Source: CBDAQA01 sp965198865 (lineage in GTDB: Bacteria > Planctomycetota > Phycisphaerae > Tepidisphaerales > Tepidisphaeraceae). Taken from it: a stretch of 64,000 bases of DNA. Positions 16,259 through 25,000 of the stretch are shown piece by piece (position 1 is the stretch's first letter; every line of letters begins with the position of its first letter). Below the pieces are notes generated by a model that was not told where the DNA came from, did no database searches, and was given only the letters and a program-made list of their open reading frames with translations. Location: contig CBDAQA010000002.1 of NCBI GenBank assembly GCA_965198865.1, positions 372,001 through 436,000 of the forward strand. The letters run 5' to 3'. The position numbers and the translations under genes are program-made.

Positions 16259-16669
16259 CTACACCGCGGCGGCGGCCGAGGCGGGGGTCGGCAGGTTGGC
16301 GGCCCAGATGTAACCACGGCTGACGGAGCGGTCACGGAAGTAGAAATTCTTCCGGCGAACCAGGCCGACGGGACGCTGGATGGACCGACCGTTCAGCAGG
16401 ACGTCAGCAGCGTCGGCGACCTGGTCTGGCTCGGAGAAGATGAAGACGCCACCGATCTCGCTCATCCCTTCGGGGGCCGCCACCTCGTGCAGGGCGTCGA
16501 GAATCAACCGCATGTCGTCAAACAACCGGGACTTGATGAGCCACCGGGCGGCGACGACCAAGTTCCAGCGACCGGAGACCTTCCGCGGTCGCCGGAGCAC
16601 GGCGAACAACGTCCACTCGCCGTGGCGTCGGCGCAGGGCGTTGAACAAGTGGCGCATGTGCCCCATCAT
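16259..16669 (-). CDS. Uncharacterised partner protein of a HEPN-domain gene
   Basis: 136 residues. The ATG at 16669 overlaps the HEPN stop as ATGA, the tight coupling typical of two-gene toxin-antitoxin-like modules. The sequence looks like a compact alpha/beta protein: EWTLFAVLRR and GRWNLVVAARWL near residues 18-45, an acidic helix near 53-66, then VFIFSEPDQVADAADVLL. Its C-terminus is Ala-rich. There is no nucleotidyltransferase GSxxxxD motif, so it is not an MNT partner. I recall similar short proteins beside HEPN genes, all unnamed. The reading frame is intact although its HEPN neighbour is broken. Confidence 0.65.
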   Translation of the reverse strand: MMGHMRHLFNALRRRHGEWTLFAVLRRPRKVSGRWNLVVAARWLIKSRLFDDMRLILDALHEVAAPEGMSEIGGVFIFSEPDQVADAADVLLNGRSIQRPVGLVRRKNFYFRDRSVSRGYIWAANLPTPASAAAAV

Positions 16670-16990
16670 CGGGGGTTGAACAGGTCGGTCAGGATCCGCG
16701 TGGCCCGCAGGACCTTCACCGCTCGCCACTTGGTCGTCGAGCCCGGCAGCTCGTATCGCCTCTCGGGGTTCCATGTGTTCACCTCGACCCGGTGTATCTG
16801 GCTGAAGGGCCTCGCAGGCCGGGAGGGGAACTCCGTCCACCGCAGGGTTCGGCAGATTCGCCTTCAGCGCCACCTCGACCGCGTATCCGCAAAGGTAGAC
16901 GGCCGTGTCGTACCGCCCGTCGCGAGTGAGGGTCGAGGCCTCGGCGATCCGGCCCCGCGAGATCCGCCGCATGTCCGCCAGCGTCAGCAC
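16666..16990 (-). pseudogene. Broken HEPN-domain gene
   Basis: From GTG 16990 the frame encodes LTLADMRRISRGRIAEAS..., then YLCGYAVEVALKA, the hallmark of a HEPN subfamily. Here the frame is lost: shifting by two bases restores RICRTLRWTEFPSR and then VNTWNPERRYELPGS to a TGA at 16666-16668. The intact family reads ALKARICRTL, so loss of a CG dinucleotide (GCGCGA to GCGA, near 16861) explains the shift. A second lesion is likely: the stretch between FPSR and TWNPERRY is about 35 residues shorter than I expect and lacks the THDL-type block. HEPN proteins are commonly RNases in toxin-antitoxin or defence systems. It starts 11 bases after the upstream surface-protein stop. Confidence 0.65.
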
Positions 16991-17001
16991 GGGTCGCGAC
17001 T

Positions 17002-19758
17002 CTACACCAACGGCACCATCACCGGTGCCGTCTGGAAGTGCGTGTCCGTCGCCGGGTCGACCGCGACGCCGCCTAGGATGGCCCGCTTCGGGAAAGACTC
17101 GGCGGTGAACGTCACGTTCGCGCCGACGGCGCCCAGCGTGGTGATCGCGCCGATCGACCCCTCGGCCACGCCGACGGTGCCGGTCATCGCGCTCAGGACG
17201 CGGTACGACGCCAGGCTGCCGTCGGCGACGGCGAGCGTGCCGGTCATCTGGCCGCGGATCAGGATCGCGCCGACGTTCCCGGTGGCGGTGAGGGCGGCCG
17301 TGGCGTCGCCGGCGACGGTCAACGATTGCAGCGTCACGCCGCGCGGGGCGGCCGTGCCGGCGAGCGTGGTGGTGGCGCTGAAGGCGGCGGCCGACTTCAG
17401 CGTGCCGATCCACGCGGCCGACAGCGACCCGGCCGTCCAGTTGGCGACCGTCAGCGACTTGATGCCCCCGCCGGCCGTCAACGTCGCGGCCGACAGGTCG
17501 CCGAACGTCAGCGACGTGGCCGAGCTGCGCAGGTCGATCGTGTCGGCCACGGTGGCGGACGGCGCCTTGATCGTGCCGATGGCGGCCTCGGCCGACAGGG
17601 TGTGCAGTTGGAACGTCGCGCTGGCCGAAGCGGTGATCGTGACGGCCGTCGCCGCAGACGTGCCGGCCAGCGTCAGGTCGACGCCGTCGTCGCCCACGTC
17701 CAGCGTGCCGGTGCCGGGGCCGCTCAGCTTGAACGTCCCGACGGTGCCGGCCGGGTCGGCCAGTTGCAGCGACACGCCCTTCTTCCCCCCGACCGTGCCG
17801 AACTGGTCGGCCACGGCGTAGGCGGTGGGGGAGGCGGCCACGTTGTTGGCCGTGCTCGACTCGGACACGCCGCCGTTCGTGTTCGCGTCGACCAGCAGGA
17901 CGTAGTCGCCCAGCGGCGTGGCGGCGGGGATGGCGAACGTGCCCGCCAGCGTGACCGACTTCCCGACCGCCAGCTTCAGGTTCGTCTTGGCCAGCGACCC
18001 CTTGACCGTCACGGGCGTGTCGGCGTCGTCCAGCATGCTGTCGAGCGACAGGAACAAGCCGTTGGTGATCGAGCCGGTCGCCGTCGAGTTGCCCGAGTTC
18101 GTGATCTTCACCTTCACCGACCCCGCCTCGCCGGGGACGACCGTGGCCGGCAGGGTGATCGGCAGGAACGTCGCCACCAGGTCGGGCCCGCTCGTGGCGG
18201 TCGCGGTGATCACCTCGGTCGCCGCGGTCGACGCGCTGGCGGCGTAGGCGGTGTCGGCGGCGTACCTGGCCGTCAGCTTGTGCGTGCCGACGGTCAGCGT
18301 CGTCAGCGCCACGGTGGCCGTGCCGGTGCCGGCGACGCTCCCCTTCACCAGCGCGGCGGTGCCGACCAGCGTGGTGCCGTCGTAGAAGTTGACCGACCCG
18401 CTGGGGAACGACTCGCCGGTCAGCGTGCTGACCGATGCCGGCTTCACCGTGGCCGTCAGCGTGACCGGCGACCCGGCCGGGGCCGTCGCGGCGTCCACCG
18501 CCAGCGTCGTGCTGGTCGCGATGGTCGTCACCGTCGTCGTGTTCAGCAGGATGCTGACCGTGCCCGCGCCCTGGTTGGCGGTGGCGACGTCGGGCTTGCC
18601 GTCGCCGTTGAAGTCGGCGATGGCCACGCCCTCGGGCAGGGACCCGACGGTGAACTGGCCGGCCGTGCCCAGCGTGCCGAGCCCGGCGCCGGGCAGCACG
18701 GTGACGGCGTCGGCGCCGCTGCTCAGCGCCGTCCCGCCGTCGGCCGTCACCACGTCGCCGTGGCCGTCCAGGTTCAGGTCGGCGATCGCGATGCCGGTCG
18801 ACGCGGCCGCCACGGTGGGACCGGCGCTGGCGACGAACGTGCCGGTGCCCTGGTTCACCAGCAGGGTGACGGTCCCGTCGGCATTGCCCACCGCCAGGTC
18901 GATCGCCTTTCCGTCGCCGGTCAGGTCCCCGATGGCCAGCTCGGTCGACCCCGATGCGGTCAGCGTGGTGACGGTCGGCGACCCGAACTGGCCGTTCCCC
19001 TCGCCGGGCACCAGGGTGACGGCGTCGGTCGACGTGCCGGTTGAGGTGTCGGTGACCGTGGTGGTGACGGCGAAGTCGGCCTTGCCGTCGCCGGTCAGGT
19101 CGCCGGCGACGATGGCGGTCGGATCGCTGCCGACGTCGGTGACGACCACCGGCGTCCCGAACGTGCCCGAGCCGGTGCCCAGCAGCACGGTGACGGCCCC
19201 GTCGGTGGGGTCGGTGGCGGCGAGGTCGAGGTGGCCGTCGGCGTTGAAGTCGGCGGTAGCGAGCGCGATCGCCTCCGACGTGCCGACGCCGGTCTCCACG
19301 GTCGTCGCCTGCCCCAGCCCGAACGCCCCGGTGGCCGAGCCCAGGAAGACGGTGACGGTCGTGCCCGAATTGGCCGACCCGGGCGCGCCGCCCACGGCGA
19401 TGTCGGGGAACCCGTCGCCGTTGAAGTCGCCGGTGACAATCGACGTCGGCGGCGCCGACAGCGACAGGACCGGCCCCGCGGTGAACGTCCCGGTGCCGGT
19501 GCCGAAGAAGACGTCGACCTTCTCGCTCGTGGCGTCGGCGACGGCGAGGTCGGCGTTGCCGTCACCGTTGAAGTCGGCCGTCGCCAGCGCGACCGGGGCG
19601 GTGCCGGCGGTGAAGCTGGTGACCGCCCCGAACGCCACCGTCGCCGACAGCAGGGCCCGCCCCTCCAACGGCTCGGCAACGGCGCGGCGAAGGAGGCGGG
19701 CGGCGGGGCGGCGGCGACGGGTCAAGGCGGGACCTCCGGCGGTCGTTGGCTCAGGCAA
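17002..19758 (-). CDS. Large secreted FG-GAP/VCBS repeat surface protein (paralogue)
   Basis: About 918 residues from a TTG at 19758; the start is uncertain because the basic N-terminus (TRRRRPAARLLRRA) has no ATG. It then has VAEPLEGRALLSATVAFG, nearly identical to the paralogue downstream. Six or seven FG-GAP repeats follow (DFNGDGNADLAVADATSEK, DFNGDGFPDIAVGGAPGS and others), one Ig-like module (residues about 415-500), one CARDB-like module (PGEAGSVKVKITNSGNSTAT) and a beta-strand-rich C-terminus. Presumably exported and surface-bound. The two paralogues are tandem, same strand, with the HEPN pair between them, so a duplication is likely. Confidence 0.8.
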   Translation of the reverse strand: MPEPTTAGGPALTRRRRPAARLLRRAVAEPLEGRALLSATVAFGAVTSFTAGTAPVALATADFNGDGNADLAVADATSEKVDVFFGTGTGTFTAGPVLSLSAPPTSIVTGDFNGDGFPDIAVGGAPGSANSGTTVTVFLGSATGAFGLGQATTVETGVGTSEAIALATADFNADGHLDLAATDPTDGAVTVLLGTGSGTFGTPVVVTDVGSDPTAIVAGDLTGDGKADFAVTTTVTDTSTGTSTDAVTLVPGEGNGQFGSPTVTTLTASGSTELAIGDLTGDGKAIDLAVGNADGTVTLLVNQGTGTFVASAGPTVAAASTGIAIADLNLDGHGDVVTADGGTALSSGADAVTVLPGAGLGTLGTAGQFTVGSLPEGVAIADFNGDGKPDVATANQGAGTVSILLNTTTVTTIATSTTLAVDAATAPAGSPVTLTATVKPASVSTLTGESFPSGSVNFYDGTTLVGTAALVKGSVAGTGTATVALTTLTVGTHKLTARYAADTAYAASASTAATEVITATATSGPDLVATFLPITLPATVVPGEAGSVKVKITNSGNSTATGSITNGLFLSLDSMLDDADTPVTVKGSLAKTNLKLAVGKSVTLAGTFAIPAATPLGDYVLLVDANTNGGVSESSTANNVAASPTAYAVADQFGTVGGKKGVSLQLADPAGTVGTFKLSGPGTGTLDVGDDGVDLTLAGTSAATAVTITASASATFQLHTLSAEAAIGTIKAPSATVADTIDLRSSATSLTFGDLSAATLTAGGGIKSLTVANWTAGSLSAAWIGTLKSAAAFSATTTLAGTAAPRGVTLQSLTVAGDATAALTATGNVGAILIRGQMTGTLAVADGSLASYRVLSAMTGTVGVAEGSIGAITTLGAVGANVTFTAESFPKRAILGGVAVDPATDTHFQTAPVMVPLV

Positions 19759-20126
19759 CCGTCCGCACGGCCACCCGTCCCACAGAAGACGGCGGCTGAC
19801 AGACGCCGTTACAGATTACGGACGGGGCCCCAACATTGAAGGGGCGCTCCACCACGAGGGCGATTACCCAACCCGTGCGCACCCCATGGAGCCCAACGCA
19901 TGTTACACAATGTGACGAAATGTTACACAGTTGCAACTGGAACTACCGATATCGCAAGTCGATATTTTATAAATGTTTATGGCGATATCGGAAACTCTTC
20001 CGGCCGCGCCATCTGTCACAGCGGCGCAGGCCTCGACGTGCAAGTATAAGCAATTTCGATTGTCGCCCGAGGGCGGACGCGAAGGCGTGTTACGCGGGTC
20101 GCTTTCCGTAACTCGATGGAGATCCC
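19759..20126. other. Divergent intergenic region, AT-rich
   Basis: 368 bases without a convincing gene, between the minus-strand surface protein and the plus-strand pentapeptide protein. It contains the lowest-GC stretch seen nearby (about 19900-19985) with the putative operators listed separately. Nothing else is recognised. Confidence 0.6.
19901..19991. promoter_or_regulatory. Putative regulatory array: TGTTACACA direct repeats and GATATCGC inverted repeat
   Basis: TGTTACACA occurs at 19901 and 19921, exactly two helical turns apart, with TGTGACG between. Downstream, CCGATATCGC (19946-19955) and GCGATATCGG (19982-19991) are a perfect 10-base inverted repeat flanking an AT-rich 26-base core (GATATTTTATAAATGTTTAT). 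This looks like a promoter core between paired operator half-sites, or a hairpin. Confidence 0.5.
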
Positions 20127-20393
20127 ATGGACAGCACTACCCTCGGCGGTCCGCAGGCCTTGGCACTTGCCCGCCTCACCGGCTCCACGTTCGCAGACGT
20201 CTGCCTCGCAAACGTCCATTTCGACGACGTGAACCTCAGCGGGGCGTCGTTCCACGACGTCAACCTGGCCGGCGCGACGTTCGACGATGTGAACCTGACC
20301 GGCGTGGCGATCACCAACGCCAACCTGACCGGCATGACGATCAACGGCATCCCCGTCACCGCCCTGCTCGCGGCATACGGCAAGGCCGAATAA
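20127..20393 (+). CDS. Pentapeptide-repeat protein
   Basis: 88 residues. Residues 20-75 are tandem pentapeptide repeats of the A(D/N)LxX type: TFADVCLANVHFDDVNLSGA, then SFHDVNLAGATFDDVNLTG and ANLTGMTINGI. These form a short right-handed quadrilateral beta-helix of about 2.5-3 coils. GGAG (GGAGATCCC) before the ATG is a reasonable ribosome binding site. Larger members include gyrase-protecting proteins, but this short one could be only a scaffold; function cannot be inferred. The AT-rich array upstream is probably its promoter. Confidence 0.75.
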   Translation: MDSTTLGGPQALALARLTGSTFADVCLANVHFDDVNLSGASFHDVNLAGATFDDVNLTGVAITNANLTGMTINGIPVTALLAAYGKAE

Positions 20394-20441
20394 GCCGTAT
20401 GGTATCAGCAGTCGCTTGCGCCATCGCGACCGACAATGCCC

Positions 20442-20816
20442 TCACGCATACTCGGCCGCGCAATCGTCGGCGAACGTTTGGACGACGTCCGCCGCCCCGT
20501 ACGCCCGAGGCGTATGGACCAACCCCGCCGCCGTCAGCAGGCCCGACAACTCGCGGCACAGGTCGGCGTGGGCCGGCGTGGCGGCGTGGATCGCCACCGC
20601 CGCCTCCAGCGCCTCCAACTCCCGCTTGCTGATCAGCACGCAGACGTCGTCCCGGTCGGCCCGGGTGATCTCCACCCGCTGCCCCCGGCCGCACACCTGC
20701 TCGTGCAACTGGCGGATCCGCTCGGCGGCCGACGTCAGGTCGACCGACGGATGGCTCCGCTCGGCCTTGCCCAGACCCAACCGAATGACGCTACCCTGCT
20801 CTGATGTGATGCTCAT
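20442..20816 (-). CDS. Phd/YefM antitoxin-like protein
   Basis: 124 residues from ATG 20816. The core SAAERIRQLHEQVCGRGQRV, EITRADRDDVCVLISKRELE, then ALEAAVAI matches the Phd/YefM fold, in which a helix, a strand pair and the VLIS..ELEALE helix bind operator DNA. The N-terminal 25 residues and the C-terminal extension (HADLCRELSGLLTAAGLVHT...) are longer than in typical Phd proteins. No RelE-, Doc- or PIN-like toxin lies next to it: the neighbours are a pentapeptide gene (convergent) and a PilZ gene. It may be an orphan antitoxin or a repurposed regulator. Confidence 0.55.
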   Translation of the reverse strand: MSITSEQGSVIRLGLGKAERSHPSVDLTSAAERIRQLHEQVCGRGQRVEITRADRDDVCVLISKRELEALEAAVAIHAATPAHADLCRELSGLLTAAGLVHTPRAYGAADVVQTFADDCAAEYA

Positions 20817-21046
20817 GACCCGGTCTCCGGCCGTCGTCGGGCCCAGTGCGGGGCGTCGCGAACGGGGCGGCCGATGGTCATATGCCAACCGCCACCCGAA
20901 GGTTCGCTTGCCCAACTTATGGGGTCACGTCGAATGGTGGGATGGGACCGCGCAACCAGATTGATCGTAGGTCGTTGCGGCGAACGGAAAGCCCTCAGCT
21001 CCATCCCCTTGCGATGGAACGGTTGGGTCGATCAGTTGCTATGGAA

Positions 21047-21388
21047 TCAGTGATGCTCGCGGAACTGCACGGCCATCTCGTGGCGGCCGTTGCTCAGCGG
21101 GCGGCTGCGGACCACCTCGCAGAACCGGGTCACGCTGTGCGTGCCGGGGCCGAAGATCTGCACCTTGCAGTTCATGCCCACGGCGATCGGCTCCTTCAGC
21201 AGGAACGCCACGCCACTGATGGACGAGTCGCGGGTGGTGATCTCGTGGACGGTGCCGCTCAGCGGACCGTCGAGCACGAAGAGCTTGGCCTGGGACTGGA
21301 CGGGCCTGCGATTGTCGCGGCGGCGGTCCATCGTGGGGGCGGTGACCGGCAACACCGCCGGGGGGCGGACCATGTTCACGTTACGCAT
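21047..21388 (-). CDS. PilZ domain protein
   Basis: 113 residues. A RRRDNRRPV stretch (residues 22-30) resembles the RxxxR motif that contacts cyclic di-GMP, and DSSISGVAFLL (residues 54-64) corresponds to the (D/N)xSxxG motif. Strands such as CKVQIFGPG and HEMAVQF complete the PilZ barrel. It would be a stand-alone cyclic-di-GMP adaptor in the cytoplasm. The only detectable neighbour on this strand is the Phd-like gene downstream, with about 230 bases between. Confidence 0.75.
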   Translation of the reverse strand: MRNVNMVRPPAVLPVTAPTMDRRRDNRRPVQSQAKLFVLDGPLSGTVHEITTRDSSISGVAFLLKEPIAVGMNCKVQIFGPGTHSVTRFCEVVRSRPLSNGRHEMAVQFREHH

Positions 21389-21932
21389 AGGGGTTGGGTC
21401 TCAACCTGAGATAGGGGGGATAGAAGGGGAAGGCTTGTCAAGGACGAACCAGCGTTAGCGGACGATAGCAGACGGCGTACCAGCCGGGGCGGCCACTCGG
21501 GGCGGGACGGCTCAAGCGGGTTTCGGGGTCGTGCCCGCGGCGAACGTCGGCCGATCAGGGGGGTGAGCGGCCGGTGCCCGTGTGACGGACGGCAGAGCAA
21601 TTCTCGATGTTTCAAAGGGTCAATCGAATCGGGCGCTTCAAACTCAAACCTCACACCCACCACGCGCCGGCCCCGCCCGGGTTCAACACCTGCACGCGAC
21701 GCGAACCAAACACCGCAACGGCCAAGGGGGGCCGTTCCACATCACTTGTGCGATGGTAGGCGACCGCTTTGCCAAACCTCGCCAGCGGGAGATAATCTTT
21801 AACCGGCCCGGCAAAGTTTGGCGGGACGTGCCACCCACCCTATCGGCTTCTATCTTTCGCTAACTACAGCTTACCCTACAACCCATCCGTAGCAAGTACA
21901 ACCAACCCGTCGGAACAGCCGTCGCCATCCGG
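21389..21932. other. Intergenic region without recognised gene
   Basis: About 540 bases, slightly lower in GC than its surroundings. Short open frames exist, but none has coding character or a recognisable domain. I see no RNA gene. A palindromic repeat follows at 21933. Confidence 0.5.
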
Positions 21933-22025
21933 AAGGGGCCGCGCACGCAGGGTGCTCCCTCAGTAAGCGGATTTGCGTCTTGGCGAACCCGCTTACTGCG
22001 GGGGTACCCTCAGTGCGCGGCTCTT
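21933..22025 (+). repeat. Long imperfect palindrome at the start of the M28/FtsX gene
   Basis: The left arm (AAGGGGCCGCGCACGCAGGG...CAGTAAGCGG) and right arm (CCGCTTACTGCGGG...GTGCGCGGCTCTT) are close in sequence to the perfect hairpin at 41422-41503. The right arm runs into the signal-peptide-like coding stretch. Confidence 0.75.
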
Positions 22026-22073
22026 GTCCTGACGATTTTAGCGACGCTGTTTCCCGCCGCCGCCGGGGCTCAG

Positions 22074-25000
22074 GTGGACGAGGCGGCGTTCACCGCCGAC
22101 GTCGCCGCCCTCACCGCCCAGCCGACCCGCGCCCCCGGCACCCAGGGGTACTACAACGCGGCCACCTATCTGCAGGGGCAGATCGATCACCTGCCCAACG
22201 TGCAGGTCCGCCGGCAAGAGTTCACGATGATGGTGCCGATCACCGACTCGGCCGCCGTGACAATCATCGGCAGGCCGCCCACGCCGGTTTACCCGCTCTG
22301 GCCGGCCGGCATCCGCCTGAACGCCACGCCCGCCGAGGGCATCACCGGCCGTCTGGTCTACTGCGGGGCCGGCGACTTGAAGGACATCATCCCCGCCAGG
22401 CTGGACGGCCAGATCGCCGTGCTCGACACGGCCGCCGGCGACCGGTGGACGACCGCCATCAACCTCGGTGCCCGCGCCGTCCTGCTGCTCGGCTCGCCCG
22501 ACACCGACAACGTCCAGCTCCGCCCCCACGCCGTCCCGGTGCCGGTCAACTTCCCCCGCTTCTACCTCCCGCCCGGACCGTTGGCCGACGACCTGCGGCA
22601 CGGCCGGGTCACGACCGTCGCCACGCTCAGGGCCAGCATCACTTGGCGGCGGTCGGTCGCCTTCAACTACTTCGCGCTGGTGAAGCCGCCCGGCCCGCCG
22701 GTGTCGGGCCCCGGCGGGATGCCGTCGGCCGCGCTGGCCATCACGGTGCCGTACGACAGCAGCTGCCTCGTGCCCGACCTCGCCCCCGCCGCCAGCCAGG
22801 CCGCCCAGGCCGCCAGCGGGCTGGCGCTGCTGCGCGACCTGTCGCGCCGCCCGCTCGCCAAGCCGGTGCTGTTCTGCTTCACCGGTGGCGACTCGGTCGC
22901 GTTTCAGGCCAGCCGGCAGATGCTGATGGCGCTGTCCGACCCGCCCGCCACCTGGGCGGCGGAGCGCGACGACCTCACCACGCAGTCGGCCGACCTCCAG
23001 GGACAACTGGCGCGCGCCCAGGCGTTGCTCCCCCAGCCCGGCGGAGTCAAGCCGACGCTCGACCGCACGCTGGTCGACCGGCTGACGAAAATCATCGGGC
23101 TGCAGGCGCTCGACACGCAGGACCGCCTGTTCGAGGTGCGCGACGCCCGCCCCGACCAGGAGACGGCCGGCCTGCGCGCCGAGCGGCAGCTGCTGGAGGA
23201 CCGCCGCGCGATGCTCAGCCGGCTGGAGTATGCGTTCCGCCAGCGGCCCGCTGACCTCGCCAGTGCCGAGCTGGCCGCCCCGGCCGCCGACGTCTGCCGC
23301 CGCGCCATCGAGGCGCTGTCCGGCACCGTCGATGCCCCCGGTGGCCTGATCGGCGACGACGCCGACCGGCTGTCGCAGATCCAGCAGCGGGTCGACCTGT
23401 ACCACTGGCTCGCCATCGCCCTGGGTCGCAACGCCGACCCGCAGCTGAGCGACGCGGCCGACAATTACCTCCTGGAGTTGCTGGTCGGCCTGGACCTGAC
23501 CGACCGCGGGTTCCGCGCCGGGCCGGTCACGTTCGGCCGGTTCGCGCGCAGCTCCACCGTGGCCGACGTGCAGCACTACGCCGAGTGGATGGTCGCCGCC
23601 GCCGCCGGCTTCGAGGCGGGCGACCCGGCCTACGGGTGGTTCAAGGACGTTGCCGGCACGGTCGATTTGTCGCCGCTGGGCAACGCGCTGGCGCAGACCA
23701 GCTGGATGCCCGGCACCCAGTCGGTCCCCAGCGAGATGGGCCAGGCGTGGGGTGTGCCGTCGCTGTCGTTCCTGACGTTGGACGACCTGCGTCCCTACCG
23801 CGACACCCCGGCCGACACGCCGGACAAACTGCGCCTGCGGTCGATCACCGAGCAGCTGTCGGCCGTGCGGGCGCTGCTGTGGCACGCGTGGGACGACCCG
23901 CGCTTCGTCGCCGGGGCCGAGCACAAGTCGCACCACATCACCGTCGCCGGGCAGGTGGTCAGCCCCAGCGCCGGCCGGCCCGTGCCCGACCTGCCGCGGG
24001 GCGGGTTCCTGGTCACCTACTACAACGTGCTGCGGGATGACCTGCGCATTCCCGCCGTGCGGCACGAGCCGTTCACGATCGGCACCCGGCGGAACGAGGT
24101 CCAGCCGTGCGACGCCGACGGCAACTACCGGTTCGAGGCGATGTGGCGGCTGAGCGCCGACCAGCAGGAGATCGCCGTCAACGCCTTTCAGGTGCGCCCC
24201 GGCACCGGGGCCGTCACCGCCTGCACCGACCTCGGCACCCAGGCCGGCGACATCCAGATCTACGCCAACTACCACGACCGCGACCCCGACCCGCTGCGGT
24301 CGCTGGTGTTCAACTGCGCCGAGTTCAGCCTGGCCGGCCTGTACGACCCGCGCTACCTGCAGGACCTGACGGACGTGCTCCCGCTGGACGCCCGTCGCAA
24401 CGCCGACCCGCAGCGGTACAACTTCGTGCTGCAGCGGCAGCTGATGGCCGGCTACGTCGAGCCGGGCACGCCGCTCTACCTGCTGCTGCGCTATGGTCGC
24501 GTTGGCAATCGGTTGGTGCTGGTGAACATGCCCGAGAGGCCGGAGGCTGACGCGTCGGTCGAGTCGGCCGGGCGGGGGTACACGCCGGAGCAGCTCGACC
24601 ACCTCGGCCTGATGCCGCTGCTGACCGCGCGCGACTTCTGGCGGATCGACGACCTGCGGCTGGACAAGTACCGCCGGGCCGGCGTGACCAGCGACCTGCT
24701 CGACAGCCTCCACGCCCAGGCCGGCAAGCAGATCACCGAGGCCGCCGCGCTGGCCAGGGACGAGAAGTCGGACGCCCGCGCCGTCGTCACCGATGCCAAC
24801 GGTGCCTGGGCCAACGAGGCCCGCGTCTACGCCGCCGCCCAGGACATGGCCAACGACGTGATCCACGCCGCCATCTTCCTGCTGCTGCTGCTGCTGCCGT
24901 TCAGCTTCTGCATGGAACGGCTGATCATCGGCACGCCCAACGTCTACAAGCAGATCGGCGGGGTGTGCGCCATCTTCGCCGTGATGACCGTCGCGCTCTG

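Noticed and set aside
19901..19929. TGTTACACA repeats as DnaA boxes / origin of replication
   Set aside because: They match only about six of nine consensus positions, there are only two, and no dnaA, dnaN or gidA-type genes are nearby.
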